This document shows positions 8,764 to 17,848 of a stretch of DNA of 64,000 nt, piece after piece; position 1 is the first letter of the stretch; each line of letters begins with the position of its first letter. The translations under genes and the position numbers were made by a program. The notes below the pieces were generated by a model. The model was not told where the DNA came from. It did not search any database and saw nothing but the letters and a program-made list of their open reading frames with translations. The stretch spans positions 4,913,501-4,977,500 of the forward strand of contig NZ_CP041387.1 of the NCBI RefSeq assembly GCF_007005445.1, read 5' to 3'. The DNA comes from Rhodopseudomonas palustris. Lineage in GTDB: Bacteria; Pseudomonadota; Alphaproteobacteria; Rhizobiales; Xanthobacteraceae.

Positions 8764-10221
8764 ATGAACAAGCCCCTGCGCGCCACTGATCTTCAGCCGG
8801 ACGACGACGGTCCGCTGTACACGGCTCAGAAGAAGATCTACCCGCAAAGCGTCACCGGTCCGTTCCGGCGTATCAAGTGGATCCTGATGGCGGTCTGCCT
8901 CGGGATCTATTACTTTTTGCCGTTCGTGCGCTGGAACCGCGGCCTCGGCGCGCCCGATCAGGCGGTGCTGATCGACCTTGCGAACAACCGGTTCTACTTC
9001 TTCGCCATCGAGCTGTGGCCGCAGGAAATCTATTATTTCACCGGGCTGCTGATCGTCGCTGCGATCGTGCTGTTCCTGATGAATTCGCTCGGCGGCCGGG
9101 TGTGGTGCGGCTATCTCTGCCCGCAGACGGTATGGACCGATCTGTTCTACGCGGTCGAGCGGTTCGTCGAAGGCGACCGCCGCGAGCGGATGCGCAAAGC
9201 CGGCGAGGGTTTCAAGCTGCAGCGCGCCGCGGAGTTGGCGCTGAAGCACTCGATCTGGCTGATGATCGCCTGGTGGACCGGCGGCGCCTGGGTTCTGTAC
9301 TTCGCCGACGCGCCGACACTGATCAAGGAGCTGGTCACCTTCGACGCGCCGATGGTGGCCTATATCTGGATCGGCATCCTCACCTTCACCACCTACACGC
9401 TGGCCGGCTTCATGCGCGAGCAGGTCTGCGTCTACATGTGCCCGTGGCCGCGGATCCAGGCGGCGCTGACCGACGAGTGGGCCCTCAACGTCACCTACAA
9501 GTACGACCGCGGCGAAAAGCGCTCGTCGCTGAAGAAGGCGGCGCAGCTCCGTGCGCTGGGTGAGCCGGTCGGCGATTGCGTCGACTGCAATCAGTGCGTC
9601 GCGGTGTGTCCGACCGGCATCGATATCCGTAACGGGCCGCAGCTCGACTGCATTCAATGCGGCCTGTGCATCGACGCCTGCGACAACGTGATGAAGAAGA
9701 TCGGCCGGCCGACCCGGCTGATCGGCTACGACAACGACATCAACATCCATCGCCGGATGGAAGGTAAGCCGGAGATCTTCAAGCCGATCCGGGCCCGTAC
9801 CGTGATCTATACGGTGATCATTGTCGCGATCGGCGGTGCCATGCTTTACAAGCTGGCGAACCGTACCCTGCTCGACGTCAACGTGCTGCACGACCGCAAC
9901 CCGGTGGCGGTGCGGCTGTCCGACGGTTCGGTCCGCAACGGCTACACCGTCCGCTTTCTCAACAAGCGCGGATTCGACCGCGTCGTGGCGATCGACGTCG
10001 AGGGTCCGCCGAATGCGGTGATCCACGTCGTCGGCTCGGACTCGATCACGCCGGACCGGCCGATGATCATTCTGGGGCGCGACACCACCACCGAGCTGCG
10101 GGTGCTGGTCGACTCCAACTCCGCCGACGACACGCCGCAGTCGGTGCCGGTGACGTTCCACGTCACCGATATCGGGCTCGGCGAGGTCGCCTCCACCAAG
10201 GACGTCTTCGTCACGCCCTGA
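8764..10221 (+). CDS. ccoG: Cytochrome c oxidase accessory protein CcoG (polyferredoxin-type)
   Basis: This 485-residue inner-membrane iron-sulfur protein is thought to reduce Cu(II) during delivery of copper to the cbb3 oxidase. Cysteines occur in CGYLCPQTVW and MCPWPRIQ. Two [4Fe-4S]-type motifs follow near residue 275 onward: CVDCNQCVAVCP and CIQCGLCIDAC. A C-terminal Ig-like periplasmic domain (IG_FixG type) holds the last 120 residues. The ATG at 8764 gives the usual start (NKPLRATDLQ); a TTG at 8722 in the same frame is less likely. It heads the ccoGHIS assembly genes. Confidence 0.95.
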   Translation: MNKPLRATDLQPDDDGPLYTAQKKIYPQSVTGPFRRIKWILMAVCLGIYYFLPFVRWNRGLGAPDQAVLIDLANNRFYFFAIELWPQEIYYFTGLLIVAAIVLFLMNSLGGRVWCGYLCPQTVWTDLFYAVERFVEGDRRERMRKAGEGFKLQRAAELALKHSIWLMIAWWTGGAWVLYFADAPTLIKELVTFDAPMVAYIWIGILTFTTYTLAGFMREQVCVYMCPWPRIQAALTDEWALNVTYKYDRGEKRSSLKKAAQLRALGEPVGDCVDCNQCVAVCPTGIDIRNGPQLDCIQCGLCIDACDNVMKKIGRPTRLIGYDNDINIHRRMEGKPEIFKPIRARTVIYTVIIVAIGGAMLYKLANRTLLDVNVLHDRNPVAVRLSDGSVRNGYTVRFLNKRGFDRVVAIDVEGPPNAVIHVVGSDSITPDRPMIILGRDTTTELRVLVDSNSADDTPQSVPVTFHVTDIGLGEVASTKDVFVTP

Positions 10222-10240
10222 TCCGAACCGGAGCCTCTCC

Positions 10241-10741
10241 ATGAGCCGTTCGCAATCATCGCCCCGTCCTCTCACCGGCAAGGTCGTGCTGGCGGTGCTG
10301 GTCGCCTTCTTCGGTGTCGTGTTCGGCGTCAACGGGCTGATGATGACGCTGGCGATCAAGACTCTTCCGGGCACCGAGGTCGACAGTGCATATGCGGCCA
10401 GCCTGGCCTATGAGCGCGAAATCCTGGCGGCGCGGGACCAGGATCAGCGCGGCTGGAAGGTCGATGCCAAGCTCGAGCGCAAGCCGAACGGCGCCGCCGT
10501 GCTCCAGGTCGAGGCGCGCGACAAAGTCGGCCTGCCGCTCGCCGGTCTGAGCTTCTATGGCCGGCTCGAGCGCCCCTCCGACAAGCGCTTCGACCGCGAG
10601 GTGACGCTCGCGGAAGTCGGCGCCGGTGTGTATCGCGGCGATGCCGACAGCGTGTTGCCCGGTCGCTGGGATCTGGTGCTGGAGGGAGACAAGAACGGTA
10701 TTCGCCTGTTCCTCTCCAAGAACAGACTGATGTTGGACTGA
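10241..10741 (+). CDS. ccoH: Cbb3 oxidase assembly protein CcoH (FixH)
   Basis: This 166-residue membrane-anchored protein is needed for assembly of the cbb3 oxidase. It has one N-terminal membrane helix (about residues 14-36, VVLAVLVAFFGVVFGVNGLMM) and a periplasmic domain with the FixH-like segments AYAASLAYEREILAARDQ and GWKVDA. It lies 19 bases after ccoG and before ccoI, the usual ccoGHIS order. Confidence 0.93.
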   Translation: MSRSQSSPRPLTGKVVLAVLVAFFGVVFGVNGLMMTLAIKTLPGTEVDSAYAASLAYEREILAARDQDQRGWKVDAKLERKPNGAAVLQVEARDKVGLPLAGLSFYGRLERPSDKRFDREVTLAEVGAGVYRGDADSVLPGRWDLVLEGDKNGIRLFLSKNRLMLD

Positions 10742-10775
10742 TCGCCGATCCGGCGTGCGTGACGAGGATCGCCGA

Positions 10776-12974
10776 ATGCTACAGACGCGGGACTTTTCGC
10801 ACTACGTCAAAGACGTCGACGGCCGGATCGTGCATCTCGACCTCGCCGTGGAAGGCGTGCACTGCGCGAGCTGCATGGCGAAGATCGAGCGCGGCCTGCA
10901 GTCGATTCCCGACGTGACGCTGGCCCGCGTCAATCTCACCGACCGTCGTCTCGCGGTGGAGTGGAACAAGGGTAGCGCGCTCGAGCCCGGGCAGTTCATC
11001 GATCGGCTCGCCGAGCTGGGCTACAAGGCCTATCCCTACGAGCCGGTGCGGGCCGAAGTCGAAGAAGCAGAGCGCACCAGGTTCCTGCTGCGCTGCCTCG
11101 GCGTCGCGGCCTTCGCCACCATGAACGTGATGATGCTGTCGGTGCCGGTGTGGTACGGCGGCGACCTCAGCCCCGAGGCGCGCGATTTCTTTCACTGGCT
11201 GTCGGCGCTGGTGGCTCTGCCCTGCGCCGCCTATGCCGGGCAGCCGTTCTTCCAGTCGGCCTACCGCGCACTGAAAGCCAAGAGCGTCAACATGGACGTG
11301 CCGATCACGATCGGCATCACGCTGGCGCTCGGGATGTCGCTGGTCGAAACCATCAACCACGCCGAACACGCTTACTTCGACGCCGCGGTGATGCTGATTG
11401 CGTTTCTGCTGGCGGGCCGGGTTCTCGACCAGAAGATGCGGCAGAAGACGCGCGCGGTCGCCGGCAATCTCGCCGCGCTGAAGGCGGAGACGGCCACCAA
11501 GTTCGTCGGCCCCGACGAGATCAGCGAAGTGCCGATCGCCGCGGTGCGCGCCGGCGACATCGTGCTGCTGCGGCCGGGCGAGCGCTGCTCCGTGGACGGC
11601 ACGGTGATCGAAGGGCGCTCCGAGATCGACCAGAGCCTGATTACCGGTGAAACCCTGTATGTGCCCGCTTCTCAGGGGACGCAGGTCTATGCCGGCACGC
11701 TGAACATCTCCGGAACGCTGCGGGTTCGCGTCGCTGCGGCTGCCGAAGGCACGCTGCTCGCCGAGATCACCCGACTCCTCGACCATGCGCTGCAGGCGCG
11801 CTCGCGCTATGTCCAGCTCGCCGACCGTGCCTCGCGTCTGTATGCGCCGGTGGTGCACATCACCGCGCTGCTGACGGTCTTCGGCTGGGTGCTGGCCGGC
11901 GCGAGCTGGCACGATTCGATCGTGATCGGGATTGCGGTGCTGATCATCACCTGTCCCTGCGCGCTCGGCCTCGCAATTCCCGCGGTGCAGACGGTGGCGT
12001 CGGGTGCGATGTTCCGAGCCGGCGTGTTGCTGAATTCCGGCGATGCGATCGAGCGCGCCTCCGCGGTCGACACCATCGTGTTCGACAAGACCGGCACGCT
12101 GACCCTGCCGGAACTCGACGTCGTCAACGCCGCGTCGGTGCCGCCGGAGGCGTTCGAACTCGCCGGCCGGCTGGCGCTCGCCAGCCATCATCCGGTCGCC
12201 GCCGCGGTGGCGCGCGCAGCGCAGGCCAAGGCGCCGCTGCCCGGTGTCGTCGAGGAGCCGGGGCGCGGCGTCCGTGCGATCTTCGATGGCGAAGAGCTGC
12301 GCCTCGGCAGCCCGGCGTTCTGCGGTGCGGACAGCGAAGCCAACGCAGTCCTCAGCGAAGATCCCGAAGTGTCGGTGGTGGCCTTCAGCCGTGGCGACCA
12401 GCGTCTGGTCTTCGCCGTGCGCCAGTTGCTGCGGCCGGATGCGGCCAAGACCATCGATGCGCTGCGCAACCGTGGCATCAGCGTCGAGCTGTTGTCGGGC
12501 GACCGCGAACCGGCGGTACGTCACGCTGCGGAGGCGCTCGGCGTCGGCGCCTGGCGCGCAGCAGTCACACCGGCAGAGAAGATCGCCCACATCGAGGAGC
12601 TGAAGGCCAAGGGACGCAACGTGATGATGGTCGGCGACGGAATGAACGACGCTCCGTCACTCGCCGCCGCCCATGTGTCGATGTCGCCGATCAGCGCCAC
12701 CCATCTCAGTCAGGCGACCGCCGACCTGGTGTTCCTCGGCAAGGAACTGGCTCCCGTGCTGGCCGCGGTCGACTATTCGCGCAAGGCGATGGCGGTGATG
12801 CGGGAGAATCTCGGCCTCGCCATCGGCTACAATATCCTGGCAGTGCCGATCGCGATTGCCGGTTACGCCACTCCGCTGATCGCCGCATTGGCGATGTCCG
12901 GCTCGTCGGTGCTGGTGATGCTGAACGCGATGCGGGCGCGCCGGGTTCGCCGGGGAGGCGCATCATGGAAGTGA
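10776..12974 (+). CDS. ccoI: Copper-exporting P1B-type ATPase for cbb3 maturation
   Basis: This 732-residue inner-membrane ATPase supplies copper for the CuB site. Cys30 and Cys33 (GVHCASC) form an N-terminal heavy-metal-binding domain. The transport motif CPC is at residue 393. The phosphorylated Asp is at residue 437 (DKTGTLT), and the hinge motif GDGMND starts at residue 620. The HP dipeptide of the nucleotide domain is in SHHPVAAA. The ATG at 10776 is preferred to the GTG at 10755. Its end overlaps the start of ccoS by ten bases, so the two are probably translationally coupled. Confidence 0.96.
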   Translation: MLQTRDFSHYVKDVDGRIVHLDLAVEGVHCASCMAKIERGLQSIPDVTLARVNLTDRRLAVEWNKGSALEPGQFIDRLAELGYKAYPYEPVRAEVEEAERTRFLLRCLGVAAFATMNVMMLSVPVWYGGDLSPEARDFFHWLSALVALPCAAYAGQPFFQSAYRALKAKSVNMDVPITIGITLALGMSLVETINHAEHAYFDAAVMLIAFLLAGRVLDQKMRQKTRAVAGNLAALKAETATKFVGPDEISEVPIAAVRAGDIVLLRPGERCSVDGTVIEGRSEIDQSLITGETLYVPASQGTQVYAGTLNISGTLRVRVAAAAEGTLLAEITRLLDHALQARSRYVQLADRASRLYAPVVHITALLTVFGWVLAGASWHDSIVIGIAVLIITCPCALGLAIPAVQTVASGAMFRAGVLLNSGDAIERASAVDTIVFDKTGTLTLPELDVVNAASVPPEAFELAGRLALASHHPVAAAVARAAQAKAPLPGVVEEPGRGVRAIFDGEELRLGSPAFCGADSEANAVLSEDPEVSVVAFSRGDQRLVFAVRQLLRPDAAKTIDALRNRGISVELLSGDREPAVRHAAEALGVGAWRAAVTPAEKIAHIEELKAKGRNVMMVGDGMNDAPSLAAAHVSMSPISATHLSQATADLVFLGKELAPVLAAVDYSRKAMAVMRENLGLAIGYNILAVPIAIAGYATPLIAALAMSGSSVLVMLNAMRARRVRRGGASWK

Positions 12975-13150
12975 TGGTCATCCTGGTGCCGCTGGCGCTG
13001 GCGCTCGGCCTGCTCGGGCTGATCGCGTTCCTATGGTCGTTGAAGAGCGGCCAGTATGACGACCTCGACGGAGCCGCCTGGCGCGCGATCGCCGACGACG
13101 AACCGCCCTTGCCACCGCCGGCCGAGACGCCGGCAGAAAAGCGAGGCTGA
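12965..13150 (+). CDS. ccoS: Cbb3 oxidase assembly protein CcoS
   Basis: This 61-residue protein starts inside the end of ccoI. One membrane helix (about residues 3-24) is followed by the family signature FLWSLKSGQYDDLDGAAWR (CcoS: W-x-x-x-SGQ-x-DDL-x-x-x-A). It is required for cofactor insertion into the oxidase. The tail is proline- and acid-rich. A small ORF follows after a single base. Confidence 0.93.
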   Translation: MEVMVILVPLALALGLLGLIAFLWSLKSGQYDDLDGAAWRAIADDEPPLPPPAETPAEKRG

Positions 13151-13151
13151 C

Positions 13152-13403
13152 ATGGCGATGCTTGCTTATGACGACCGCCCTAGGATCACTGCCCTGAGCG
13201 AAACAGGGGCGCGGTCCGCCGCTGGCCCGGCGCCCGATCCGGCTGCCGCTGTCTCCGCCGACGTCGATGCGCCGGTCGAGCCCGACGACGAGGTGCAGGA
13301 GCGCTGGTTGCAGGCGCAGCCTTGGCCGCGCCGTTGGTTCGCGCGGTTCTACCGCGCCTTGCGCAAGCTGCAGCCGGCGTTTCCGCCGATGTCGTGCTGC
13401 TGA
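13152..13403 (+). CDS. Small protein of unknown function after ccoS
   Basis: This 83-residue frame begins one base after the ccoS stop, which suggests translational coupling and membership of the same operon. It has a low-complexity Ala/Pro/Asp-rich middle and then a basic-aromatic segment (WPRRWFARFYRALRKLQPAF). It ends in PPMSCC, a terminal cysteine pair. I do not recognise a family. A metal- or redox-linked role in oxidase maturation is a guess from position only. Confidence 0.55.
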   Translation: MAMLAYDDRPRITALSETGARSAAGPAPDPAAAVSADVDAPVEPDDEVQERWLQAQPWPRRWFARFYRALRKLQPAFPPMSCC

Positions 13404-13543
13404 CCGGCTGCTTTGTTCCCGCCTCGTCAGGTCGTCGCTGCACCGGAAGCGTCAAGGGCTTTTCATCCGGGTGAAACAGAGCGCGGCTATCAGGCCGGCG
13501 TACCCGCTCGATCGAGCGAGTCGCCGAGCAAAGAAGTGCCGCC

Positions 13544-13753
13544 ATGTCTCATGCCTTCATCATCGAAGTCGATTCGCGCGCCGCAGGCATCGTCGTCCGC
13601 GACGGCCGCAGCTTTCGCTTTCACGCCGCTTGTGATGACTTCTCCGGCCTCGAGGGGCAGGGGTTCCGCTCGCCCGGAGACGCCCAGAAGGCGGCAGTTC
13701 GTCATTTGGGGGCATACCCGGCGGGTCGGAGTCCTAAGCTGAAGGTTGCCTAG
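13544..13753 (+). CDS. Small conserved-looking hypothetical protein
   Basis: This 69-residue protein has the pattern (S)HAFIIEVDSRAAGIVVRDGRSFRFHAA...GLEGQGFRSPGDAQKAA. It resembles short soluble proteins common in Bradyrhizobium-group genomes. It has no signal peptide or membrane segment and looks like one small alpha/beta domain. It stands alone, 140 bases after the previous ORF. The function is unknown. Confidence 0.6.
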   Translation: MSHAFIIEVDSRAAGIVVRDGRSFRFHAACDDFSGLEGQGFRSPGDAQKAAVRHLGAYPAGRSPKLKVA

Positions 13754-14061
13754 GGCGGCTCGTTTCTGAGGGGATCGAGACTCCGATTCCAAATCTTCGC
13801 AACGCGCGTGACCTCCTGGGGGAGGAGCGCAAAGTGCTGTCTCGCACCATGCGTCGCAAATTCTGCGCCGGTGGCTCAGGACTTGCTGCTGGCGGCAAGG
13901 CGGTTCCGCTCGAATCCATGCACGACGCGGCGCTGCTGACCGTCTGGTCCGGCGTCTGACGCGGTAGGATCGAGCTTCCTGGCGGAACCAGCGCTTGCGT
14001 GGAATTTTTTTCCAACTATGATCGATGCAATTATCGTCTTTGGAAGAAAGTTCTCAGTTTC
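13754..14061. other. Non-coding gap upstream of the Lrp-type regulator
   Basis: I see no gene in these 308 bases. A short inverted repeat, CCTCC-TGGG-GGAGG, lies near 13808. The AT-richer part from about 13995 to 14050 (TTTTTTTCCAACTATGATCGATGCAATTATCG) is a plausible promoter and autoregulation region for the Lrp-type gene. Confidence 0.5.
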
Positions 14062-14571
14062 ATGGCTGACACCGATGTTGGCGTCGTCGAACCCGGCCGG
14101 CGGCTCGATGCCATCGACCGTAAGATTCTGACCGTCCTGCAACAGGATGCCTCGTTGTCGGTGGCCGAGATCGGCGATCGGGTCGGGCTGTCGTCGACTC
14201 CTTGCTGGAAGCGTATCCAGCGACTCGAGGCCGATGGCGTGATCATCAAGCGGGTGGCGCTGGTCGATCAGGACAAGATCGGGCTTGGTCTGTCGGTGTT
14301 TGTCTCGATCGAGAGCGGCGATCACTCCGACGCCTGGCTGAAGACTTTCGCCGATGCGGTCAGCGCAATGCCCGAGGTGATCGAGTTCTACCGGATGGCC
14401 GGTGACGTCGACTACATGTTGCGGGTGGTTGTCGCCGACATGCGCGCCTACGATCAGTTCTACAAGAGGCTGATCGGCACAGTGCCGCTAAAGAACGTCA
14501 CGTCGCGTTTTGCGATGGAGAAAATCAAGTCGGTGACGGCGCTGCCGGTTCCGCCGATGCCGGTATCCTAA
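14062..14571 (+). CDS. Lrp/AsnC family transcriptional regulator
   Basis: This 169-residue protein has an N-terminal winged helix-turn-helix. LDAIDRKILTVLQQDASLSVAEIGDRVGLSSTPCWKRIQRLE carries the family's D-x-x-IL and SxxPCWxR signatures. It is followed by a linker and the C-terminal ligand-sensing RAM domain (ending VPLKNVTSRFAMEKIKSVTALP). The family forms octamers that sense amino acids. The ATG at 14062 gives the normal family length; the frame can extend to 13999. No amino-acid gene is adjacent, so the target is unknown, and autoregulation is likely by family habit. Confidence 0.92.
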   Translation: MADTDVGVVEPGRRLDAIDRKILTVLQQDASLSVAEIGDRVGLSSTPCWKRIQRLEADGVIIKRVALVDQDKIGLGLSVFVSIESGDHSDAWLKTFADAVSAMPEVIEFYRMAGDVDYMLRVVVADMRAYDQFYKRLIGTVPLKNVTSRFAMEKIKSVTALPVPPMPVS

Positions 14572-14833
14572 TCGTCTGATTTCGCTTAGTCGCACGATAT
14601 CGGTCGACGAATCAGCAATTCTGGAGGCGGTGCAGCAATTGCTCGTTCAAGGGTAGTTAGCTGCCTTTGTAAATTGTGACGGTTGTTAGTTGTCGACTCA
14701 TCAGTCAATCTGCACAAACTAACAGCAATCGAAGGTTGTCTTTGCGCGTCTTTCCCTGTTTTTGGTTTAGTCCTCATTAGGACAATTCACTCAAATTATC
14801 TACGGCGCCATGCAGCGCCGGGGATGGAAACAT

Positions 14834-15913
14834 ATGCACGCCGCAGCCGTTCGCAGAGACGATCCGGCCGGTGAGCCCAAGGCGGATGATCGCGCCGATG
14901 TCTCTGCGCTGGTGGCGCGGCTGACGTCGGAGGTCAACGAGATTGCCTGCGGCAAGACCCGGACGATCCAGAAAATCACCAGTCAGATGAAGATTCTGGC
15001 GCTCAACGCGCTGATCGAAAGCGCTCGTGCCGGCAAGCATGGCGCCGGCTTCGCCATCGTGGCTCAGGAAGTTCGTAACGTCGGCGCCCAGATCGAGCAG
15101 ATCGCCCGCGATCTCGAAACCCAGCTCACCCGGCGAACCGGCGAACTCATCGATTCGATCGACAACATGACCGAACGGTCGCGCGGCGACCGGCTGGTCG
15201 ATCTCGCGCTCAACGCGGTCGAGCTGATCGATCGCAATCTCTACGAACGAACCTGCGACGTTCGCTGGTGGGCGACCGATTCGGCGGTGGTCGATTGCGC
15301 CGCCGATCCTTCGCGTAAGGCTGGCGCCCACGCCTCCGAGCGAATGGGCGTGATCCTCTCGGCCTACACGGTGTATCTCGATCTGTGGCTGTGCGGTCTC
15401 GACGGGACCGTTCTGGCCAATGGACGGCCGGACCGGTTCGCCGTGGCGGGCAACAACGTCGCCGGTCAGGCGTGGTTCAAGGAAGCGCAACGGCTGCGCA
15501 GCGGCGACGACTACGTCGCCGGCAATATCGAGCGGTCGCCGCTGCTCGGCGGGGCTCAGGTCGCCACCTATTGTGCCAGCGTTCGTGCGGACGGGCGCAG
15601 TTCCGGCGCGCCGCTCGGCATTCTGGCGATTCACTTCGATTGGGAAGCCCAGGCCAGGGCGATCGTGCAGGGCGTCCGGGTCGATGATCCCGAACGCACA
15701 CGGGTCCTGCTACTCGACGCCGATCGGCGCGTGATCGCTTCTTCCGACGGGCGGGGCATCCTTGACGAACGGTTTCCGCTGCAATCCGCGCATCGGACCT
15801 GCGGGACCTACCGCGACGGTGGTGGTGCCCTGGTCGGCTTCCATGTGACGCCGGGCTACGAGACCTATCAGGGGCTCGGTTGGTATGGCGTCATCGTTAG
15901 TCGCCATGACTGA
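14834..15913 (+). CDS. Soluble chemoreceptor-like protein: MCP signalling hairpin followed by a sensory domain
   Basis: This 359-residue protein has no signal peptide or membrane helix. Residues about 40-100 match the descending part of a chemoreceptor signalling tip (MKILALNALIESARAGKHGAGFAIVAQEVRNVG). This corresponds to the conserved NILALNAAVEAARAGE-GRGFAVVA-EVR segment. The C-terminal two thirds contain a Cache/PAS-like sensor, with YLDLWLCGLDGTVLANGR, WFKEAQ and LGILAIHFDWE. This order (signalling before sensing) reverses the usual one, and the hairpin is very short. The ATG at 14834 is preferred because GGGATGGA precedes it. It lies 234 bases before kaiC on the same strand and may be linked functionally. 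Confidence 0.85.
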   Translation: MHAAAVRRDDPAGEPKADDRADVSALVARLTSEVNEIACGKTRTIQKITSQMKILALNALIESARAGKHGAGFAIVAQEVRNVGAQIEQIARDLETQLTRRTGELIDSIDNMTERSRGDRLVDLALNAVELIDRNLYERTCDVRWWATDSAVVDCAADPSRKAGAHASERMGVILSAYTVYLDLWLCGLDGTVLANGRPDRFAVAGNNVAGQAWFKEAQRLRSGDDYVAGNIERSPLLGGAQVATYCASVRADGRSSGAPLGILAIHFDWEAQARAIVQGVRVDDPERTRVLLLDADRRVIASSDGRGILDERFPLQSAHRTCGTYRDGGGALVGFHVTPGYETYQGLGWYGVIVSRHD

Positions 15914-16147
15914 TCGCCCAATGTCGGGGTTGTTCGAGAGAGGTTGCCCAATTCCCTTCCAGATCGGTAACCGAAGTGTAAAGTAAGTTTGACAATTTGG
16001 CGCGAGAAGTGGCGTCGGTCGATCAATGCGGCCGAGGAACGCGATGTGCCGGATTTTGTTCCGCCGCGGTCGGAAAGGAATTTCCCGCCGCCGCCCTATG
16101 CAGGGAGTTGCGGTTCTCCTACAACTCGGAAAACGATTTGTGTTCCG

Positions 16148-17839
16148 ATGGTCGACGGCATTTCCAAAGCGCTCACGGGTATCGAAGGCTTCGACGACCT
16201 CACCTTAGGCGGCTTGCCAACGGGGCGTCCCAGTTTGGTCTGCGGCTCGGCCGGCTGCGGCAAGACGCTGTTCGCATCGACTTTCCTGATCAACGGCGCT
16301 CGGCTTTACGGCGAGCCGGGCGTGTTCGTCACGTTCGAAGAGCGCGCAGTCGATATCGTCGACAACGTCGCCTCGCTCGGATTCGATCTGCAGGGATTGA
16401 TCGAGCAGGAGCGGATCCTGATCGAACATATCGCGCTCGATCCGACCGAAGTCGCAGAGGTCGGCGACTATGATCTCGAAGCGCTGTTCCTGCGGTTGGA
16501 ATTCGCAGTCGATCAGATCGGTGCCAAGCGGATCGTACTCGACACCATCGAGAGTCTGTTCTCGGCGTTCCAAAATCCCGCGGTGCTGCGGGCCGAAATC
16601 CGCCGGCTGTTCGATTGGCTGAAACAGAAGGGGCTCACCGCCGTCATCACCGGCGAGCGCGGCGACGGATCGCTCACTCGGCAGGGCCTCGAAGAATACG
16701 TCTCCGACTGCGTGATCCTGCTCGACCACCGCGTCGACAGCCAGATCTCCACCCGGCGGCTACGAATCGTCAAGTATCGTGGTACCGCGCACGGCACCAA
16801 TGAGTACCCGTTCCTGATCGACGAGGAAGGCTTCAGCGTGTTGCCGGTGTCGTCGCTGGCGCTGTCGCACACCGTGCACGAGGACCGGATCTCGACCGGC
16901 GTCGCCGATCTCGACGCGATGCTGTCCGGCGGCGGGTTCTATCGCGGAACCAGCGTGCTGGTCAGCGGCGTCGCCGGCTCCGGCAAGAGTTCGCTGGCCT
17001 GCATGATGGCCGACGCCGCCTGCCGTCGAGGCGACAGGGCGCTGTATCTGTCGTTCGAGGAATCCGAGGCGCAGACTGTCCGCAACATGAAGTCGGTCGG
17101 GACCGATCTCGGCCGATGGCTGAGCAGCGGCCGGCTTCGCTACATTGCGGCGCGGCCGACCTTTTACAGCCTCGAGATGCACTTGGCGGTGATGCTGCGC
17201 GAGGTCGCGCGCTTCAAGCCGGACCTCGTGGTGCTCGACCCGATCTCGGCCTTCACCGAAAGCGGGCAGGTCGGCGAAGTGCAGTCGATGCTGCTGCGGA
17301 TGGTCGATTATTTGAAGTCCAACGGCATCACCGGGGTGTTCACTCATCTGGCTCATGGCGCGCAGACCGAGACCGATGCCGGCCTGTCGTCTCTGATGGA
17401 CGCCTGGATCCTGCTGCTGAATCGCGAGGCGCACGGCGAGTTCAATCGCGAGCTTTATCTGCTGAAGGCACGCGGCATCGCCCATTCCAATCAGGTGCGG
17501 GAGTTCGTGATGTCGGCTGACGGCATCCACCTGCTGCCACCATATCTCGGCGAGGGCGGCGCGCTGACCGGATCTGCGCGCCGGGCCGAGGAAGCCAAGG
17601 CGCGGCGGGCCGAGAGCGAGCGCCGCACCGAGGTGGCGCGACTGCAGGCCCAGATCGAGCAGCGCCGGCGGCGCGCGCGCGCGCAAATCGAAGCCATCCA
17701 GGCCGATCTCGCGGTCGACGAGGCAGAGCTGAATCGGCTGACACAGGCGGAAGTCAGCTTTCGCGCGCAGAGCGAACGCGATGTCGCCGAGATGGAGCGG
17801 AGCCGGGGCGTCATCGGCTCGCCCGGGGGCACGGAGTAG
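16148..17839 (+). CDS. kaiC: Circadian-clock-type ATPase KaiC
   Basis: This 563-residue RecA-like double-domain ATPase is the core of Kai timers. CI has Walker A GSAGCGKT at residues 33-40 and catalytic Glu64-Glu65. CII has Walker A GVAGSGKS at 274-281 and Glu304-Glu305. The autophosphorylation pair, Ser431-Thr432 in cyanobacteria, aligns with Ser414-Ser415 here (DAGLSSLMDAWILLL). After CII the protein has an extra tail of about 80 residues rich in Arg, Glu and Ala, predicted as a coiled coil, and lacks the cyanobacterial KaiA-binding end. The first good ATG is at 16148; a TTG-started extension to 15989 has no family support. kaiB follows after 9 bases. Confidence 0.95.
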   Translation: MVDGISKALTGIEGFDDLTLGGLPTGRPSLVCGSAGCGKTLFASTFLINGARLYGEPGVFVTFEERAVDIVDNVASLGFDLQGLIEQERILIEHIALDPTEVAEVGDYDLEALFLRLEFAVDQIGAKRIVLDTIESLFSAFQNPAVLRAEIRRLFDWLKQKGLTAVITGERGDGSLTRQGLEEYVSDCVILLDHRVDSQISTRRLRIVKYRGTAHGTNEYPFLIDEEGFSVLPVSSLALSHTVHEDRISTGVADLDAMLSGGGFYRGTSVLVSGVAGSGKSSLACMMADAACRRGDRALYLSFEESEAQTVRNMKSVGTDLGRWLSSGRLRYIAARPTFYSLEMHLAVMLREVARFKPDLVVLDPISAFTESGQVGEVQSMLLRMVDYLKSNGITGVFTHLAHGAQTETDAGLSSLMDAWILLLNREAHGEFNRELYLLKARGIAHSNQVREFVMSADGIHLLPPYLGEGGALTGSARRAEEAKARRAESERRTEVARLQAQIEQRRRRARAQIEAIQADLAVDEAELNRLTQAEVSFRAQSERDVAEMERSRGVIGSPGGTE

Positions 17840-17848
17840 GGGGCGACG

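Noticed and set aside
15989-16147. An N-terminal extension of KaiC by 53 residues
   Set aside because: It would need a TTG start, has no Kai family similarity, and the family domain begins right after the ATG at 16148.
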